64,000 bases of DNA from Nocardioides luti (GTDB lineage Bacteria > Actinomycetota > Actinomycetes > Propionibacteriales > Nocardioidaceae), in contig NZ_JACKXE010000001.1 in NCBI RefSeq assembly GCF_014212315.1, forward strand, positions 186,001 through 250,000, given 5' to 3'. The notes below the pieces were generated by a model that ran no database searches, was not told where the DNA came from, and worked only from the letters and a program-made list of their open reading frames with translations. Made by a program: the position numbers and the translations under genes. Position 1 is the first letter of the stretch; each line of letters starts with the position of its first letter. Shown piece after piece: positions 8,635 to 19,669 of this stretch.

Positions 8635-9219
8635 ATGCAGACCCCCTTCCGCGTCGGCTTCGTCACCGGTGCGACCCCGGACAAGTGGGCGGGCGTGTGG
8701 CGCCAGCGCCGCTTCCGCGAGCCCCTCGAGCTCGTGCCGGTCACGCAGGACGAGCAGGAGGACGCGCTGCGGGCCGGGGAGCTCGACATGTGCCTGGTCC
8801 GGCTGCCGGTCGACCGCGACGGCCTGCACTGCATCCCGTTGTACGACGAGCTGCCGGTCGCCGTCGTCGGGGTCGAGCACGTCGCGAGCGTGGTCGAGGA
8901 GCTCAGCGTGGAGGACCTCGCGGACGAGCAGCTCGTGCGACCCCACGAGTCCGGGTGGACCCCGACGGCCCCCCAGCTGGACTGGCCCCCGATGACGGTG
9001 CCCGATGCCGTCGAGGTGGTGGCCAGCGGGACCGGCGTCGTGATCGTGCCGATGTCGATCGCCCGGCTGCACGGACGCCGGGACACGGCGTACCGCGTGG
9101 TCACGGACCTGCCGCCCACCACGGTCGGGCTGGCTTGGCGCACGGACCGCGACGACGAGCAGATCCAGGCCTTCATCGGCATCGTGCGCGGGCGGACCGA
9201 GCGCAGCTCGCGCGGCTGA
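8635..9219 (+). CDS. Orphan LysR-type substrate-binding domain protein
   Basis: 194 aa. The whole protein corresponds to the periplasmic-binding-like effector domain of LysR regulators: RVGFVTGATPDKW at the start of the first lobe, LRAGELDMCLVRLPVDRDGL (GELDxxLV hallmark), DELPVAVVG and ASGTGVVIVPMSIARL (GxGVVIVP hallmark of the second lobe). There is no helix-turn-helix: ATG 8635 starts directly at the domain and a -10-like hexamer sits 6 nt upstream, so it is not a simple truncation by start choice. It may act as a ligand sensor or partner protein in the cytosol. It ends 200 bp before the BCCT gene, same strand. Confidence 0.78.
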   Translation: MQTPFRVGFVTGATPDKWAGVWRQRRFREPLELVPVTQDEQEDALRAGELDMCLVRLPVDRDGLHCIPLYDELPVAVVGVEHVASVVEELSVEDLADEQLVRPHESGWTPTAPQLDWPPMTVPDAVEVVASGTGVVIVPMSIARLHGRRDTAYRVVTDLPPTTVGLAWRTDRDDEQIQAFIGIVRGRTERSSRG

Positions 9220-9419
9220 GCGGGCCGGCGGGCCCTGCGACCCGGGTCACAGTGCGGGAGATCACGATCACGCCGAACACGCGTGTGACCTGCGACGACG
9301 CGGGAACGGTGGGGAACGCCCGACCGTTCAGCTTGTGCTCAGGAACGCGCACTGACACGGTCGAACATTCCCCTACTCGACCGTAACGAAGGAGGCGGCG
9401 CTCCCCTGCGCCGACTGAC

Positions 9420-11180
9420 GTGACGACAGACCAGGCACCCGCCCGCACCGCGTCCCCCGACGCCCCGCCGGCACCCACCACCGCCCACCCCGAGCCCGTC
9501 GACGAGCTGCACCCGGCCCTCGACCCCCACGTCGAGGAGGCCGGCCACGCCCGGGCCGGGCTCGACAAGGTGGTCTTCGGCGTGACCGCCGCGATCGCCG
9601 TGGCCTTCCTGGTGTGGGGCTTCGTCAGCACCGACTCGCTGGCGAAGGTCTCGGGCGACTCCCTCTCCTGGACGATGGCCAACACCGGCTGGCTGTTCGT
9701 GACCACCTCGAGCGCGTTCGTGGTCTTCGTCATCTGGCTCGCGATGAGCCGCTACGGCAACATCACCCTCGGCCGCGACGGCGAGGAGCCGGAGTTCAGG
9801 ACGGTGTCGTGGGTCGCGATGATGTTCAGCGCCGGCATGGGCATCGGCCTGATGTTCTACGGCGTCAGCGAGCCGATCACGCACTTCGCCACCCCGCCCC
9901 CGGGCACCGGCGCGGCCGGCAACCCCGAGGCCGTGCAGAACGCCATGGCCACGACGCTCTTCCACTGGACCCTGCACCCGTGGGCGATCTACGCCGTCGT
10001 CGGCCTGGCCATCGCGTACGGCGTCTACCGCAAGGGCCGCCTGCAGCTGATCTCGGCCGCGTTCGAGCCGCTGCTCGGCAAGCACGCCAACGGCCCCGCC
10101 GGCAAGGTCATCGACATGCTGGCGATCTTCGCCACGCTCTTCGGCTCCGCCGCCTCGCTCGGCCTCGGTGCCCTGCAGATCCGCTCGGGCCTGCGCATCG
10201 TCAGCGGCTGGAGCGCCACGGGCAACGCGATCCTCGTCGTCATCATCGCGGTGCTGACCGTCGCGTTCGTGCTGTCCGCCGTCACGGGCGTCGCCAAGGG
10301 CATCCAGGTGCTCTCGAACATCAACATGGTGCTCGCGGTCGTGCTCGCGCTGTTCGTCTTCTTCGTCGGCCCGACGGTCTTCATCCTGAACCTCGTGCCG
10401 ACCTCGCTCGGCAGCTACGTCCAGGACCTCGCGATGATGTCCGCGCGGACCGGCGCCGAGGGCGGCGACACGAACACCTGGCTCCAGTCGTGGACGATCT
10501 TCTACTGGGCCTGGTGGCTCTCGTGGACGCCGTTCGTCGGCATGTTCATCGCCCGCATCTCGCGCGGCCGCACGATCCGCCAGTTCGTCTCCGGCGTGCT
10601 GCTCGTGCCGAGCCTCGTCAGCCTCGTGTGGTTCTGCATCTTCGGCGGCGCCGCCATCAAGCTGCAGCAGACCGGCACCGACATCGCGGGTGCCGGCGGC
10701 GTGGAGTCGCAGCTGTTCACCACGCTGCAGGCCTACCCGCTGGCCACCGCGACCAGCATCCTGGTGATGGTCCTGGTCGGCATCTTCTTCGTCTCCGGTG
10801 CCGACGCGGCCTCGATCGTCATGGGCACGCTCTCCGAGCGCGGCACCATCGAGCCGAGCAAGCCCACCGTGGTCTTCTGGGGCGTCGCGACCGGCGCGGT
10901 CGCCGCGGTGATGCTGCTGGTGGGCGGGGCCGACGCCCTGTCGGGCCTGCAGACGATCACGATCGTGGCGGCCCTGCCGTTCGTCCTGGTGATGGTCGGC
11001 CTCGCGGTGTCGCTCGTGAAGGACCTGCGCAGCGACCCGCTCATGGTGCGCCAGCAGTACGCCGCGGAGGCCGTCGAGGCCGCCGTGATCGCCGGCGTCA
11101 CCGAGCACGGGGACGACTTCGTCCTCTCCGTCGACCGCGACCCGGCCGCCGAGCCGGCGCAGGAGCCGGCGCGCAGCTAG
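9420..11180 (+). CDS. BCCT family betaine/choline/carnitine transporter
   Basis: 586 aa with about 12 membrane helices. Family hallmarks: FSAGMGIGLMFYGVSEP (the glycine-rich segment), the tryptophan motif around FHWTLHPWAIYAVVG and the region WWLSWTPFVGMFIARISRGR with FVSGVLLVP. It should take up a quaternary ammonium compound such as glycine betaine or choline by Na+ symport, for osmoprotection or catabolism. The acidic tail may sense osmolarity. GTG 9420 has no close Shine-Dalgarno (AAGGAGG lies about 25 nt upstream), and no closer start exists in frame. Followed by a strong bidirectional terminator. Confidence 0.9.
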   Translation: MTTDQAPARTASPDAPPAPTTAHPEPVDELHPALDPHVEEAGHARAGLDKVVFGVTAAIAVAFLVWGFVSTDSLAKVSGDSLSWTMANTGWLFVTTSSAFVVFVIWLAMSRYGNITLGRDGEEPEFRTVSWVAMMFSAGMGIGLMFYGVSEPITHFATPPPGTGAAGNPEAVQNAMATTLFHWTLHPWAIYAVVGLAIAYGVYRKGRLQLISAAFEPLLGKHANGPAGKVIDMLAIFATLFGSAASLGLGALQIRSGLRIVSGWSATGNAILVVIIAVLTVAFVLSAVTGVAKGIQVLSNINMVLAVVLALFVFFVGPTVFILNLVPTSLGSYVQDLAMMSARTGAEGGDTNTWLQSWTIFYWAWWLSWTPFVGMFIARISRGRTIRQFVSGVLLVPSLVSLVWFCIFGGAAIKLQQTGTDIAGAGGVESQLFTTLQAYPLATATSILVMVLVGIFFVSGADAASIVMGTLSERGTIEPSKPTVVFWGVATGAVAAVMLLVGGADALSGLQTITIVAALPFVLVMVGLAVSLVKDLRSDPLMVRQQYAAEAVEAAVIAGVTEHGDDFVLSVDRDPAAEPAQEPARS

Positions 11181-11199
11181 CTCCCCGAGGCAGCAGGAC

Positions 11200-11227
11200 G
11201 GGGGCGGTCCGCCAGCGGACCGCCCCC
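11200..11227. terminator. Bidirectional hairpin between BCCT and DUF2383 genes
   Basis: GGGGGCGGTCCGC (11200-11212) pairs perfectly with GCGGACCGCCCCC (11215-11227), a 13-bp stem with a 2-nt gap, placed between convergent genes. There is no T run on either side. Confidence 0.75.
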
Positions 11228-11237
11228 GAACACGTGC

Positions 11238-11687
11238 TCAGGCCTCGGCGGCGTCGAGCAGCCCCTGCACCTCGCCGCGGGCGGCGTGGATCTCGACGAG
11301 CTGCTGCTCGGCCATCGAGCGCAGCTCGGAGGAGAGGTCCTCCGCGAGCGCCTTCTCGTACTCCTTGATGGCGTGGTCCTCACCCGTGAGGGCCGTCTTC
11401 AGGATGCTCTCGGGACCGGACCCGGTCACGGCGTCCTTGAGCTTCATCCAGCCGCGGTGCACCGCGGCGGCCGTCGAGCCGCCCTCGTCCACGTCGTCGC
11501 CGTACTTCCCGGCGAGGCCGCGGAGGTCCACGGCGTACTGCTGGCGCTGCTGCGCGAGACGCGTGAAGACCGCTGCCAGCTCGGGGCGGTCCCCGTCGGC
11601 CAGGTCCTTCGCCCCGCGGGTGTAGCCCTCCTTGCCGTCCTCGGCCGTCTCGACCAGCTCTTCGGTGTACTTCTCGTCGACAGACAT
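11238..11687 (-). CDS. Ferritin-like four-helix bundle protein (DUF2383/PA2169-like)
   Basis: 149 aa. Four amphipathic helices with Glu/His spacing, including ELVETAEDGKEGY and LTGEDHAIKEYEKAL, fit the DUF2383 (PA2169) ferritin-like family. Members are often stress-induced and their function is not settled; whether this copy binds iron cannot be read from sequence. ATG 11687 follows a GAGGGAGAG purine tract, so it is translated from a leadered mRNA, unlike many neighbours. Monocistronic, convergent with the BCCT transporter. Confidence 0.8.
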   Translation of the reverse strand: MSVDEKYTEELVETAEDGKEGYTRGAKDLADGDRPELAAVFTRLAQQRQQYAVDLRGLAGKYGDDVDEGGSTAAAVHRGWMKLKDAVTGSGPESILKTALTGEDHAIKEYEKALAEDLSSELRSMAEQQLVEIHAARGEVQGLLDAAEA

Positions 11688-11765
11688 CGCTCTCCCTCGT
11701 TGTGGTGTGGTGAGCCCGTGCCCGACCGGCTCCACCTCAAACGGGGGTCGCCCGACGCGCCGTCT

Positions 11766-13622
<1,857 letters not shown>

Positions 13623-13623
13623 C

Positions 13624-13629
13624 TAGAGT
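13624..13629 (+). promoter_or_regulatory. -10 hexamer TAGAGT for galK
   Basis: TAGAGT ends 7 nt before ATG 13637; no ribosome-binding site in between. Confidence 0.5.
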
Positions 13630-13636
13630 TGCCGCC

Positions 13637-14835
<1,199 letters not shown>

Positions 14836-14839
<4 letters not shown>

Positions 14840-15810
14840 GACGAGGCGGGGGCTCCGGGCACGGCCCGCACCAGGCGCTCCGCCAGCGCCCGCAGCTCCG
14901 CGGCGACCTCCGCGGACCCGACGAGGGTGAACGGCAGCTCCAGGGCGGCCAGCTGGCCGGCGTACCACCCCGGCTCGTCGGTGCTGCCCCGCAGCACGCA
15001 GCGGTGCTCGTCGACGGCCTCGAGCCGTCCCAGGCTGCGGGGCACGCACCGGGAGGCGACGTCGAAGCCGACCTCCAGGTGCACCTCGACCTCGTGCGCC
15101 CACCCCACCGCGAGGTGCTCCTCGACCTCGCGCACCGGGTCCAGCCCGGCCGGGACCTCGCAGGCGTCGGCCGTCACGTCCACCCGCTCGACGCGGTCCA
15201 GGCGCAGCACCCGGCGACCGTCGGCGCTGCGGGACCAGCAGAGGAGGTACCACCGCCCGTGGCGCACCACGACCGCCCACGGGTCGACCACCATCTCGCG
15301 CGGCGGCCGCGAGGCCGACGAGCGGTAGACGAGACGGACCCGGTGGCCGCTCTCGCAGGCACGCGCCAGGTCCGCGGTGCGCTGGGAGTCCGGGGTCGCC
15401 GCGGCGTCGCTGGGGTTCTGCGCCACCACCCGGCGCATCGCCTCCGCGGAGGCCGCCGCCGGCTGCGGCAGCACGCGGGTGATCTTGCCGAGGGCGCTGG
15501 CCGCCGGCTGGTCGGAGTCGACGGGGCCGTGCCACCCGCGGAGCACCGCCATCACCAGCCCGAGCGCCTCCTCGGGCGTGAACATCAGCGGGGGCACCCG
15601 CGCGCCGCGGCCGATCCGGTACCCGCCGTACGGACCCGTCGCCGACTCCACGGGCATCCCGGCCTCGCGCAGGATGCCGACGTAGCGCCGGGCCGCACGG
15701 TCCGAGACCCGCAGCCTCGAGGCCAGCTCGTCGCCGGTGATCCCGGGGCGGGCCTGGATCGCCTCGAGCGCCAGCAGGGCGCGGGCGGTGGGGCTCTGGT
15801 CGGTCGTCAT
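14836..15810 (-). CDS. HTH/WYL-domain transcriptional regulator
   Basis: 324 aa. N-terminal helix-turn-helix (ARALLALEAIQARPGITGDE through SDRAARRYVGILREAG) followed by a PPLMFTPEEALGL linker and a WYL domain (VRLVYRSS, PWAVVVRHGRWYLLCWSR with RVLRLDRVERV). This is the DeoR-like YafY/PafC architecture; WYL domains bind ligands or nucleic-acid ends, so a sensor-repressor role is likely. ATG 15810 is chosen at the natural HTH start, with GAGGAG upstream on a leadered mRNA; the frame is open further but without homology. Divergent from the pentapeptide-DinB gene, which could be a target. Confidence 0.88.
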
Positions 15811-15855
15811 CTGGCGGGCTCCTCGTCGCGGAAGCGGATCGTCCGGGACCGACGC

Positions 15856-15861
15856 TAGCGT
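15856..15861 (+). promoter_or_regulatory. -10 hexamer TAGCGT for DinB-like gene
   Basis: TAGCGT ends 7 nt before ATG 15869, inside the 58-bp divergent gap with the WYL regulator. Confidence 0.5.
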
Positions 15862-15868
15862 CCCGGGC

Positions 15869-16624
15869 ATGACCGATGAAGCCACCACCTTCGACCACCA
15901 GGACCTGACCGGCGCCGAGTTCTCCCACGTCGACCTCAGCCGGGCGGTCTTCCGCAACGTCGACCTCACCGGCGCCCGGCTCCTCGGGGTCGACCTCGTC
16001 GACGTCGAGATCCACGGCGACGTCGACAACGTCGTGGTCAACGGCGTCGACATCGCGCCGCTGGTCGAGGCCGAGCTCGACCGCCGCCACCCCGGCCGGG
16101 CCGCGATGCGTCCGACCGACGTCGCGGGCTACCGAGCCGCGTGGGACCTGCTCGAGTCGCTGTGGGCCGACACCGTCGCGAAGGCCCGCACGCTCCCGCC
16201 CGAGCAGCTGCACGCATCGGTCGACGGTGAGTGGTCCTTCATCCAGACCCTGCGCCACCTCGCCTTCGCCACGGACTCGTGGGTCAACCGGATGATCCTC
16301 GGCGACCCGCGGCCGTGGCACCCGCTGTCGCTCCCCTGGGACGACATGACCCCCGACCCGGCCGTGCCGTGGGACCGGGACGCCCGTCCGTCGCTCGAGG
16401 AGGCGCTCGCGCTGCGCGAGGACCGCTTCGCCACGGTGCGCCGGGTCCTCGACGACCTCACCGAGGAGCAGCTCGCCAGCGAGACGACCCCGGTCGAGGG
16501 TCCGGGCTGGCCGCCGCCGCGCGCGTTCCCCGTGCAGCAGTGCCTGCGGATCGTGCTCAACGAGGAGTGGCACCACCGGATGTACGCCGAGCGCGACCTC
16601 GACGCGCTGCTGGCCCGGGCCTGA
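15869..16624 (+). CDS. Pentapeptide-repeat/DinB-domain protein
   Basis: 251 aa. Residues 10-55 are pentapeptide-like (LTGAEFSHVDLSRAVFRNVD, then LTGARLLGVDL), while residues 85-250 form a DinB-like four-helix bundle with histidines at LRHLAFATDSW and NEEWHHRMYAERDL positioned as metal ligands. The DinB superfamily includes thiol (mycothiol/bacillithiol)-dependent transferases in actinobacteria, so a mycothiol-linked detoxification role is possible but not shown. ATG 15869 follows a -10-like hexamer by 7 nt. Convergent with the DUF2252 gene across a stop-spanning hairpin. Confidence 0.82.
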   Translation: MTDEATTFDHQDLTGAEFSHVDLSRAVFRNVDLTGARLLGVDLVDVEIHGDVDNVVVNGVDIAPLVEAELDRRHPGRAAMRPTDVAGYRAAWDLLESLWADTVAKARTLPPEQLHASVDGEWSFIQTLRHLAFATDSWVNRMILGDPRPWHPLSLPWDDMTPDPAVPWDRDARPSLEEALALREDRFATVRRVLDDLTEEQLASETTPVEGPGWPPPRAFPVQQCLRIVLNEEWHHRMYAERDLDALLARA

Positions 16625-16656
16625 GCGGTCCGCGGCCGCCGGCCCGCGGGCTCAGG
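16620..16656. terminator. Bidirectional hairpin spanning two stop codons
   Basis: CCTGAGC (16620-16626) pairs with GCTCAGG (16650-16656), with an inner CCGCGG/CCGCGG stem. It contains the TGA of the DinB-like gene and the stop of the convergent DUF2252 gene. No T run. Confidence 0.65.
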
Positions 16657-18001
16657 TCGCGGAGACGCCGATCCGGCCCTCGCGGAAGGCGTGCACGAAG
16701 TGCGCGTGGTCCTCGCGCACCTGCTCGGCGTAGGTCATCCCGAAGTCCGTCACCCACGCGATGAACTCGCGCCGACGCCGCTCCACGCTGGCCGCGATCG
16801 CCTCCTCGACCTGGAAGTCGACGAGGTCCTGCTCGCTGTCCTCGTCGGACGCGCAGTGGATCTTGGCGGTCGCCCTCCCCAGCAGCCCGACCACGGCCGC
16901 GATGTCGTCGGGCTCGGTGAGGTCGCTCCAGTCGAGGTCGACCTCGTACGGCGACACCTCGGAGACGACGTACCCCACGCCGTCGAGCTCGGTGTACCCG
17001 AGTAGCGGGTCCGTGTGGACCTGCAGCGCACGCTGGCTGACGACGGTGCGGTGGCCCTCGTGGTCGAAGTACTTCTCCACCTCACCGGTGTCCACGAAGC
17101 GGCTCACCGCGGGGATGTTGGCCTGCTTCATCGACAGCAGCACGTCGTTGTCGAGCGCCTGGGTGTAGCCCTCGACGAGGACGTTGTACGCCGGCAGGCC
17201 GGCGCTCCCGATGCCGAAGCCGGACTTCCCGGCCACGTCGCGGACCTCGTAGAACAGGTCCCGGTCGAAGCGCTTGTCCTCGGGGATGGTGTCCAGGTAG
17301 GCGCCGAAGGCCTTCTCGACCTTGCGCCGCTCCGCCTTGCCGAGCCGCCGCACGGAGGCGTCCTCGCGCAGCATCCGGACGCCGTCCGTCACCACCGTCG
17401 CCTCGTCGAGCAGGTCGGCGCGACGGTTGAGGCGCGCGATCGTCAGTGCCTCGAGGATCGGGCCGTGGGTGTTCTCGAGGTGGAGGGCGAAGTCGTCGTC
17501 GTCCTCGCTCCTGCGGTAGTCGTCGACCTGGCTGAGGTAGGACCGCAGGTAGGTCCCGATCAGCGACCGGACGCTGTCCTCGGGCAGGGCCTTCTGCCAG
17601 CCCACCAGGGCGAGCGACGCGGCGAACCGCTGCAGGTCCCACGTGAAGCGGCCGAGGTAGGCCTCGTCGAAGTCGTTGATGTCGAAGACCATCCGGCCGT
17701 CGGAGTTCAGGTAGGTCCCGAAGTTCTCCACGTGCAGGTCGCCGTGGATCCAGATCCGGCCGCTCTGCTCGTTCGCGTAGTCGTCGTCCTGCTGCGTGAC
17801 GTCGGCGTAGAACAGGCAGGCGCTGCCGCGGTAGAACGAGTGCGGGTCGGAGGCCATCTTGCGGAACTTGCCGCGGAACGCCGCCGGGTCCGCCTTCATC
17901 AGCGGGGCGAACGCGTCCTCGAGCGTGGAGACGATCAGGTCGCTGCGGCTGGTCTGCGCGGAGGACGTGGACTTCTTCGTCGACTTCTTCTTCGGAGGCA
18001 C
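16652..18001 (-). CDS. DUF2252 family kinase-like protein
   Basis: 449 aa from GTG 18001. The lysine-rich start PPKKKSTKKSTSS is followed by MASDPHSFYRGSACLFYADV and the hallmark IWIHGDLHVENFGTY plus FDINDFDEAYLG. HGDxHxxN and the later D resemble the catalytic and metal motifs of the aminoglycoside-phosphotransferase fold, so a small-molecule or protein kinase activity is plausible; the family is uncharacterised. A CATAGT hexamer lies 6 nt before the start. The gene overlaps nothing but follows the membrane-protein gene (stop at 18009) by only 7 bp, so they may form an operon. Confidence 0.85.
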   Translation of the reverse strand: MPPKKKSTKKSTSSAQTSRSDLIVSTLEDAFAPLMKADPAAFRGKFRKMASDPHSFYRGSACLFYADVTQQDDDYANEQSGRIWIHGDLHVENFGTYLNSDGRMVFDINDFDEAYLGRFTWDLQRFAASLALVGWQKALPEDSVRSLIGTYLRSYLSQVDDYRRSEDDDDFALHLENTHGPILEALTIARLNRRADLLDEATVVTDGVRMLREDASVRRLGKAERRKVEKAFGAYLDTIPEDKRFDRDLFYEVRDVAGKSGFGIGSAGLPAYNVLVEGYTQALDNDVLLSMKQANIPAVSRFVDTGEVEKYFDHEGHRTVVSQRALQVHTDPLLGYTELDGVGYVVSEVSPYEVDLDWSDLTEPDDIAAVVGLLGRATAKIHCASDEDSEQDLVDFQVEEAIAASVERRRREFIAWVTDFGMTYAEQVREDHAHFVHAFREGRIGVSAT

Positions 18002-18007
18002 GCCGTC

Positions 18008-18013
18008 ACTATG
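18008..18013 (-). promoter_or_regulatory. -10-like hexamer CATAGT for DUF2252 gene
   Basis: CATAGT on the minus strand, 6 nt before GTG 18001; weaker match than the TAGNNT hexamers elsewhere. Confidence 0.35.
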
Positions 18014-18638
18014 CCCGGGCGGTCCGCATCCCAACCGTGGGCGGTCGCAGCCCGCTGTCGGCCATCTCGATGCCGGCCAGCCGCGCGATCACGTCGGTGT
18101 CCCCCCGGCGGAGCGCGGCCACCGGGTCGTCGGTGACCCGGGCGATCACGTGCAGCGGCTGGTGCGTCATCGCCCGCAGCGCGAAGAGCTCGAGGTCGGC
18201 CGGACCGTCCACGAACCGCTGCGCCGCGGTCGCGTCGCGCACGAAGCGGACCCGGCCGGGCAGGTAGCGGCCGGCGACCACGAGGATCGGGATGACCGCG
18301 ATCGACAGGCCCAGCCAGAACGCCAGCTTCTCGACCGCACGGACCTCCGCCTGCCCGGCGTCGGCGAGCGCCCGCGACGCACCGGCGGCCTTGTCGAACG
18401 GCGTCGCCGCACCGTCGCCGACCACCGGCAGCCCGCTGAGGAAGTCGCCGGCCTCCGTCATCGACTCGGCCAGCCCGGTCGCCGACTGGGTCGTCTGGTC
18501 GCCCGGACCGGCCAGCTGCATGGTCCCGTCGTGCACGACGTTGCCGATCCACACCCAGGCGATCACCCAGCACAGGAAGAGCACGTCCGCGACGAGCTGG
18601 CGGGCGAACCGGGACGAGGAGTCGGCGTACAGCTTCAT
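18009..18638 (-). CDS. Hypothetical membrane protein
   Basis: 209 aa. Two hydrophobic helices are evident: LVADVLFLCWVIAWVWIGNV near residues 15-35 and LAFWLGLSIAVIPILVVAGR near 105-125, separated by an extracytoplasmic loop of about 70 residues; the C-terminal third (after RVRFVRDATAAQRF) is cytoplasmic and charged. I recognise similar uncharacterised proteins only in actinobacteria. ATG 18638 (MKLYADSSSRFARQ) precedes the first helix. It lies just upstream of the DUF2252 gene and divergent from the YiaA/B-like gene. Confidence 0.75.
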   Translation of the reverse strand: MKLYADSSSRFARQLVADVLFLCWVIAWVWIGNVVHDGTMQLAGPGDQTTQSATGLAESMTEAGDFLSGLPVVGDGAATPFDKAAGASRALADAGQAEVRAVEKLAFWLGLSIAVIPILVVAGRYLPGRVRFVRDATAAQRFVDGPADLELFALRAMTHQPLHVIARVTDDPVAALRRGDTDVIARLAGIEMADSGLRPPTVGMRTARA

Positions 18639-18744
18639 GCGCCCATCCGAGCACGCCCGTGGGTGCCGGTACTCACCCGCACGGGTGGTGAGGTCGAGTA
18701 GCCGGGCCGATCCCGCGCCGGCCGGCGTTCGTGAGGCTGGGCGC

Positions 18745-19032
18745 ATGAGCACTCCGAACCAGTCCAGGAACACCAACGCCTTCTTCGCGCAGGCCGGCAT
18801 CTCGTTCGCCATCGCCCTGCTCGCCATGGTCTTCGCGATCCTCTACCTGCCCGTCGATCCCTGGATCCGGGCCTTTCTCGGTCTCGGGACGTTGTTCCTG
18901 ACGACCTCGGCCTTCACCCTCGCCAAGTGCGTGCGGGACGCCCAGGAGAACCAGTACGTCGTCTCCCGGCTCGACCAGGCCCGCGTCGACAAGATCCTCG
19001 CCGACCACGACCCCTTCAAGGCCGTGGTCTGA
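18745..19032 (+). CDS. YiaA/YiaB-type two-helix membrane protein
   Basis: 95 aa. Two membrane helices (FAIALLAMVFAILYLP and AFLGLGTLFLTTSAFTLA) followed by the conserved KCVRDAQENQYVVSRLDQAR segment define the yiaA/B two-helix domain. Function unknown; members are small inner-membrane proteins. ATG 18745 starts the MSTPNQSRNTNAFFAQAG leader, typical of this branch. It is followed 72 bp later by the Lys/Ala-rich protein gene. Confidence 0.88.
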   Translation: MSTPNQSRNTNAFFAQAGISFAIALLAMVFAILYLPVDPWIRAFLGLGTLFLTTSAFTLAKCVRDAQENQYVVSRLDQARVDKILADHDPFKAVV

Positions 19033-19104
19033 TCACGGCCCGCGGACCAGACGCCTGTCTGCTTCAATCGCGAGCAGGACCTGACCTCCACCGAAAGGGA
19101 CCCC

Positions 19105-19662
19105 GTGGCTCACAAGAACCCGCTCGGCAAGATCAAGGACGTGGCCGTCACCAGCCTCAAGGACCCCGTCGGGACCGCGAAGGAGACCGCGTCGCTGGGC
19201 CGGCTGATCGCGGGTGAGGTGACCAAGAAGGCCGCCGGAGGCGTCACCTCCCTGGTGAACCGTCGCAAGCCGTCCGCTCCCACCGCGACGCCGGCCCCGG
19301 TCCGGGCCACCGCACCCGCGCCGGCAGCGGTGGACCCGACCGCCACGACGGAGCCCGTGGCCCGCCGCGCTGACGAGCCCATCCACGCGCCGGCCACGAC
19401 GAAGGCGCCCGCGGCGAAGAAGGCCACGGTGAAGGCACCGGCGAAGAAGGCGCCCGCACCGAAGCCCGCGACCGAGCCGGCCGGTTCCGAGGAGCCGCAC
19501 GTCGACGCCACGCCGGCCGACCTGGCCAAGGTCGTCGCCAAGAAGCCCGCGACCGCCCGGAAGGCCGCGGCGAAGAAGGCGCCCGCCGCGCCCGCGAAGA
19601 AGTCGGCCCCCGGCGCGAAGCTCCCGCCGCGCAAGCCGACCCCGGACAGCACGAAGGACTAG
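19105..19662 (+). CDS. Lys/Ala/Pro-rich histone-H1-like protein
   Basis: 185 aa from GTG 19105, with AAAGGGA 8-14 nt upstream. Residues 1-50 (KNPLGKIKDVAVTSLKDPVG...) are amphipathic; the rest is low complexity, rich in Ala, Lys and Pro, with repeated AKKAP, PAKKA and KAPA units like the tails of bacterial H1-like proteins or mycobacterial HupB. A basic disordered tail suggests binding of DNA, RNA or polyphosphate, but there is no folded DNA-binding domain. Composition is unlike its neighbours. No close family assigned. Confidence 0.7.
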   Translation: MAHKNPLGKIKDVAVTSLKDPVGTAKETASLGRLIAGEVTKKAAGGVTSLVNRRKPSAPTATPAPVRATAPAPAAVDPTATTEPVARRADEPIHAPATTKAPAAKKATVKAPAKKAPAPKPATEPAGSEEPHVDATPADLAKVVAKKPATARKAAAKKAPAAPAKKSAPGAKLPPRKPTPDSTKD

Positions 19663-19669
19663 CACGACC

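Noticed and set aside
9220-9419. Possible small RNA or riboswitch in the 200 bp before the BCCT gene
   Set aside because: Only minor dyads and an AAGGAGG far from the start are visible; nothing matches a known riboswitch.
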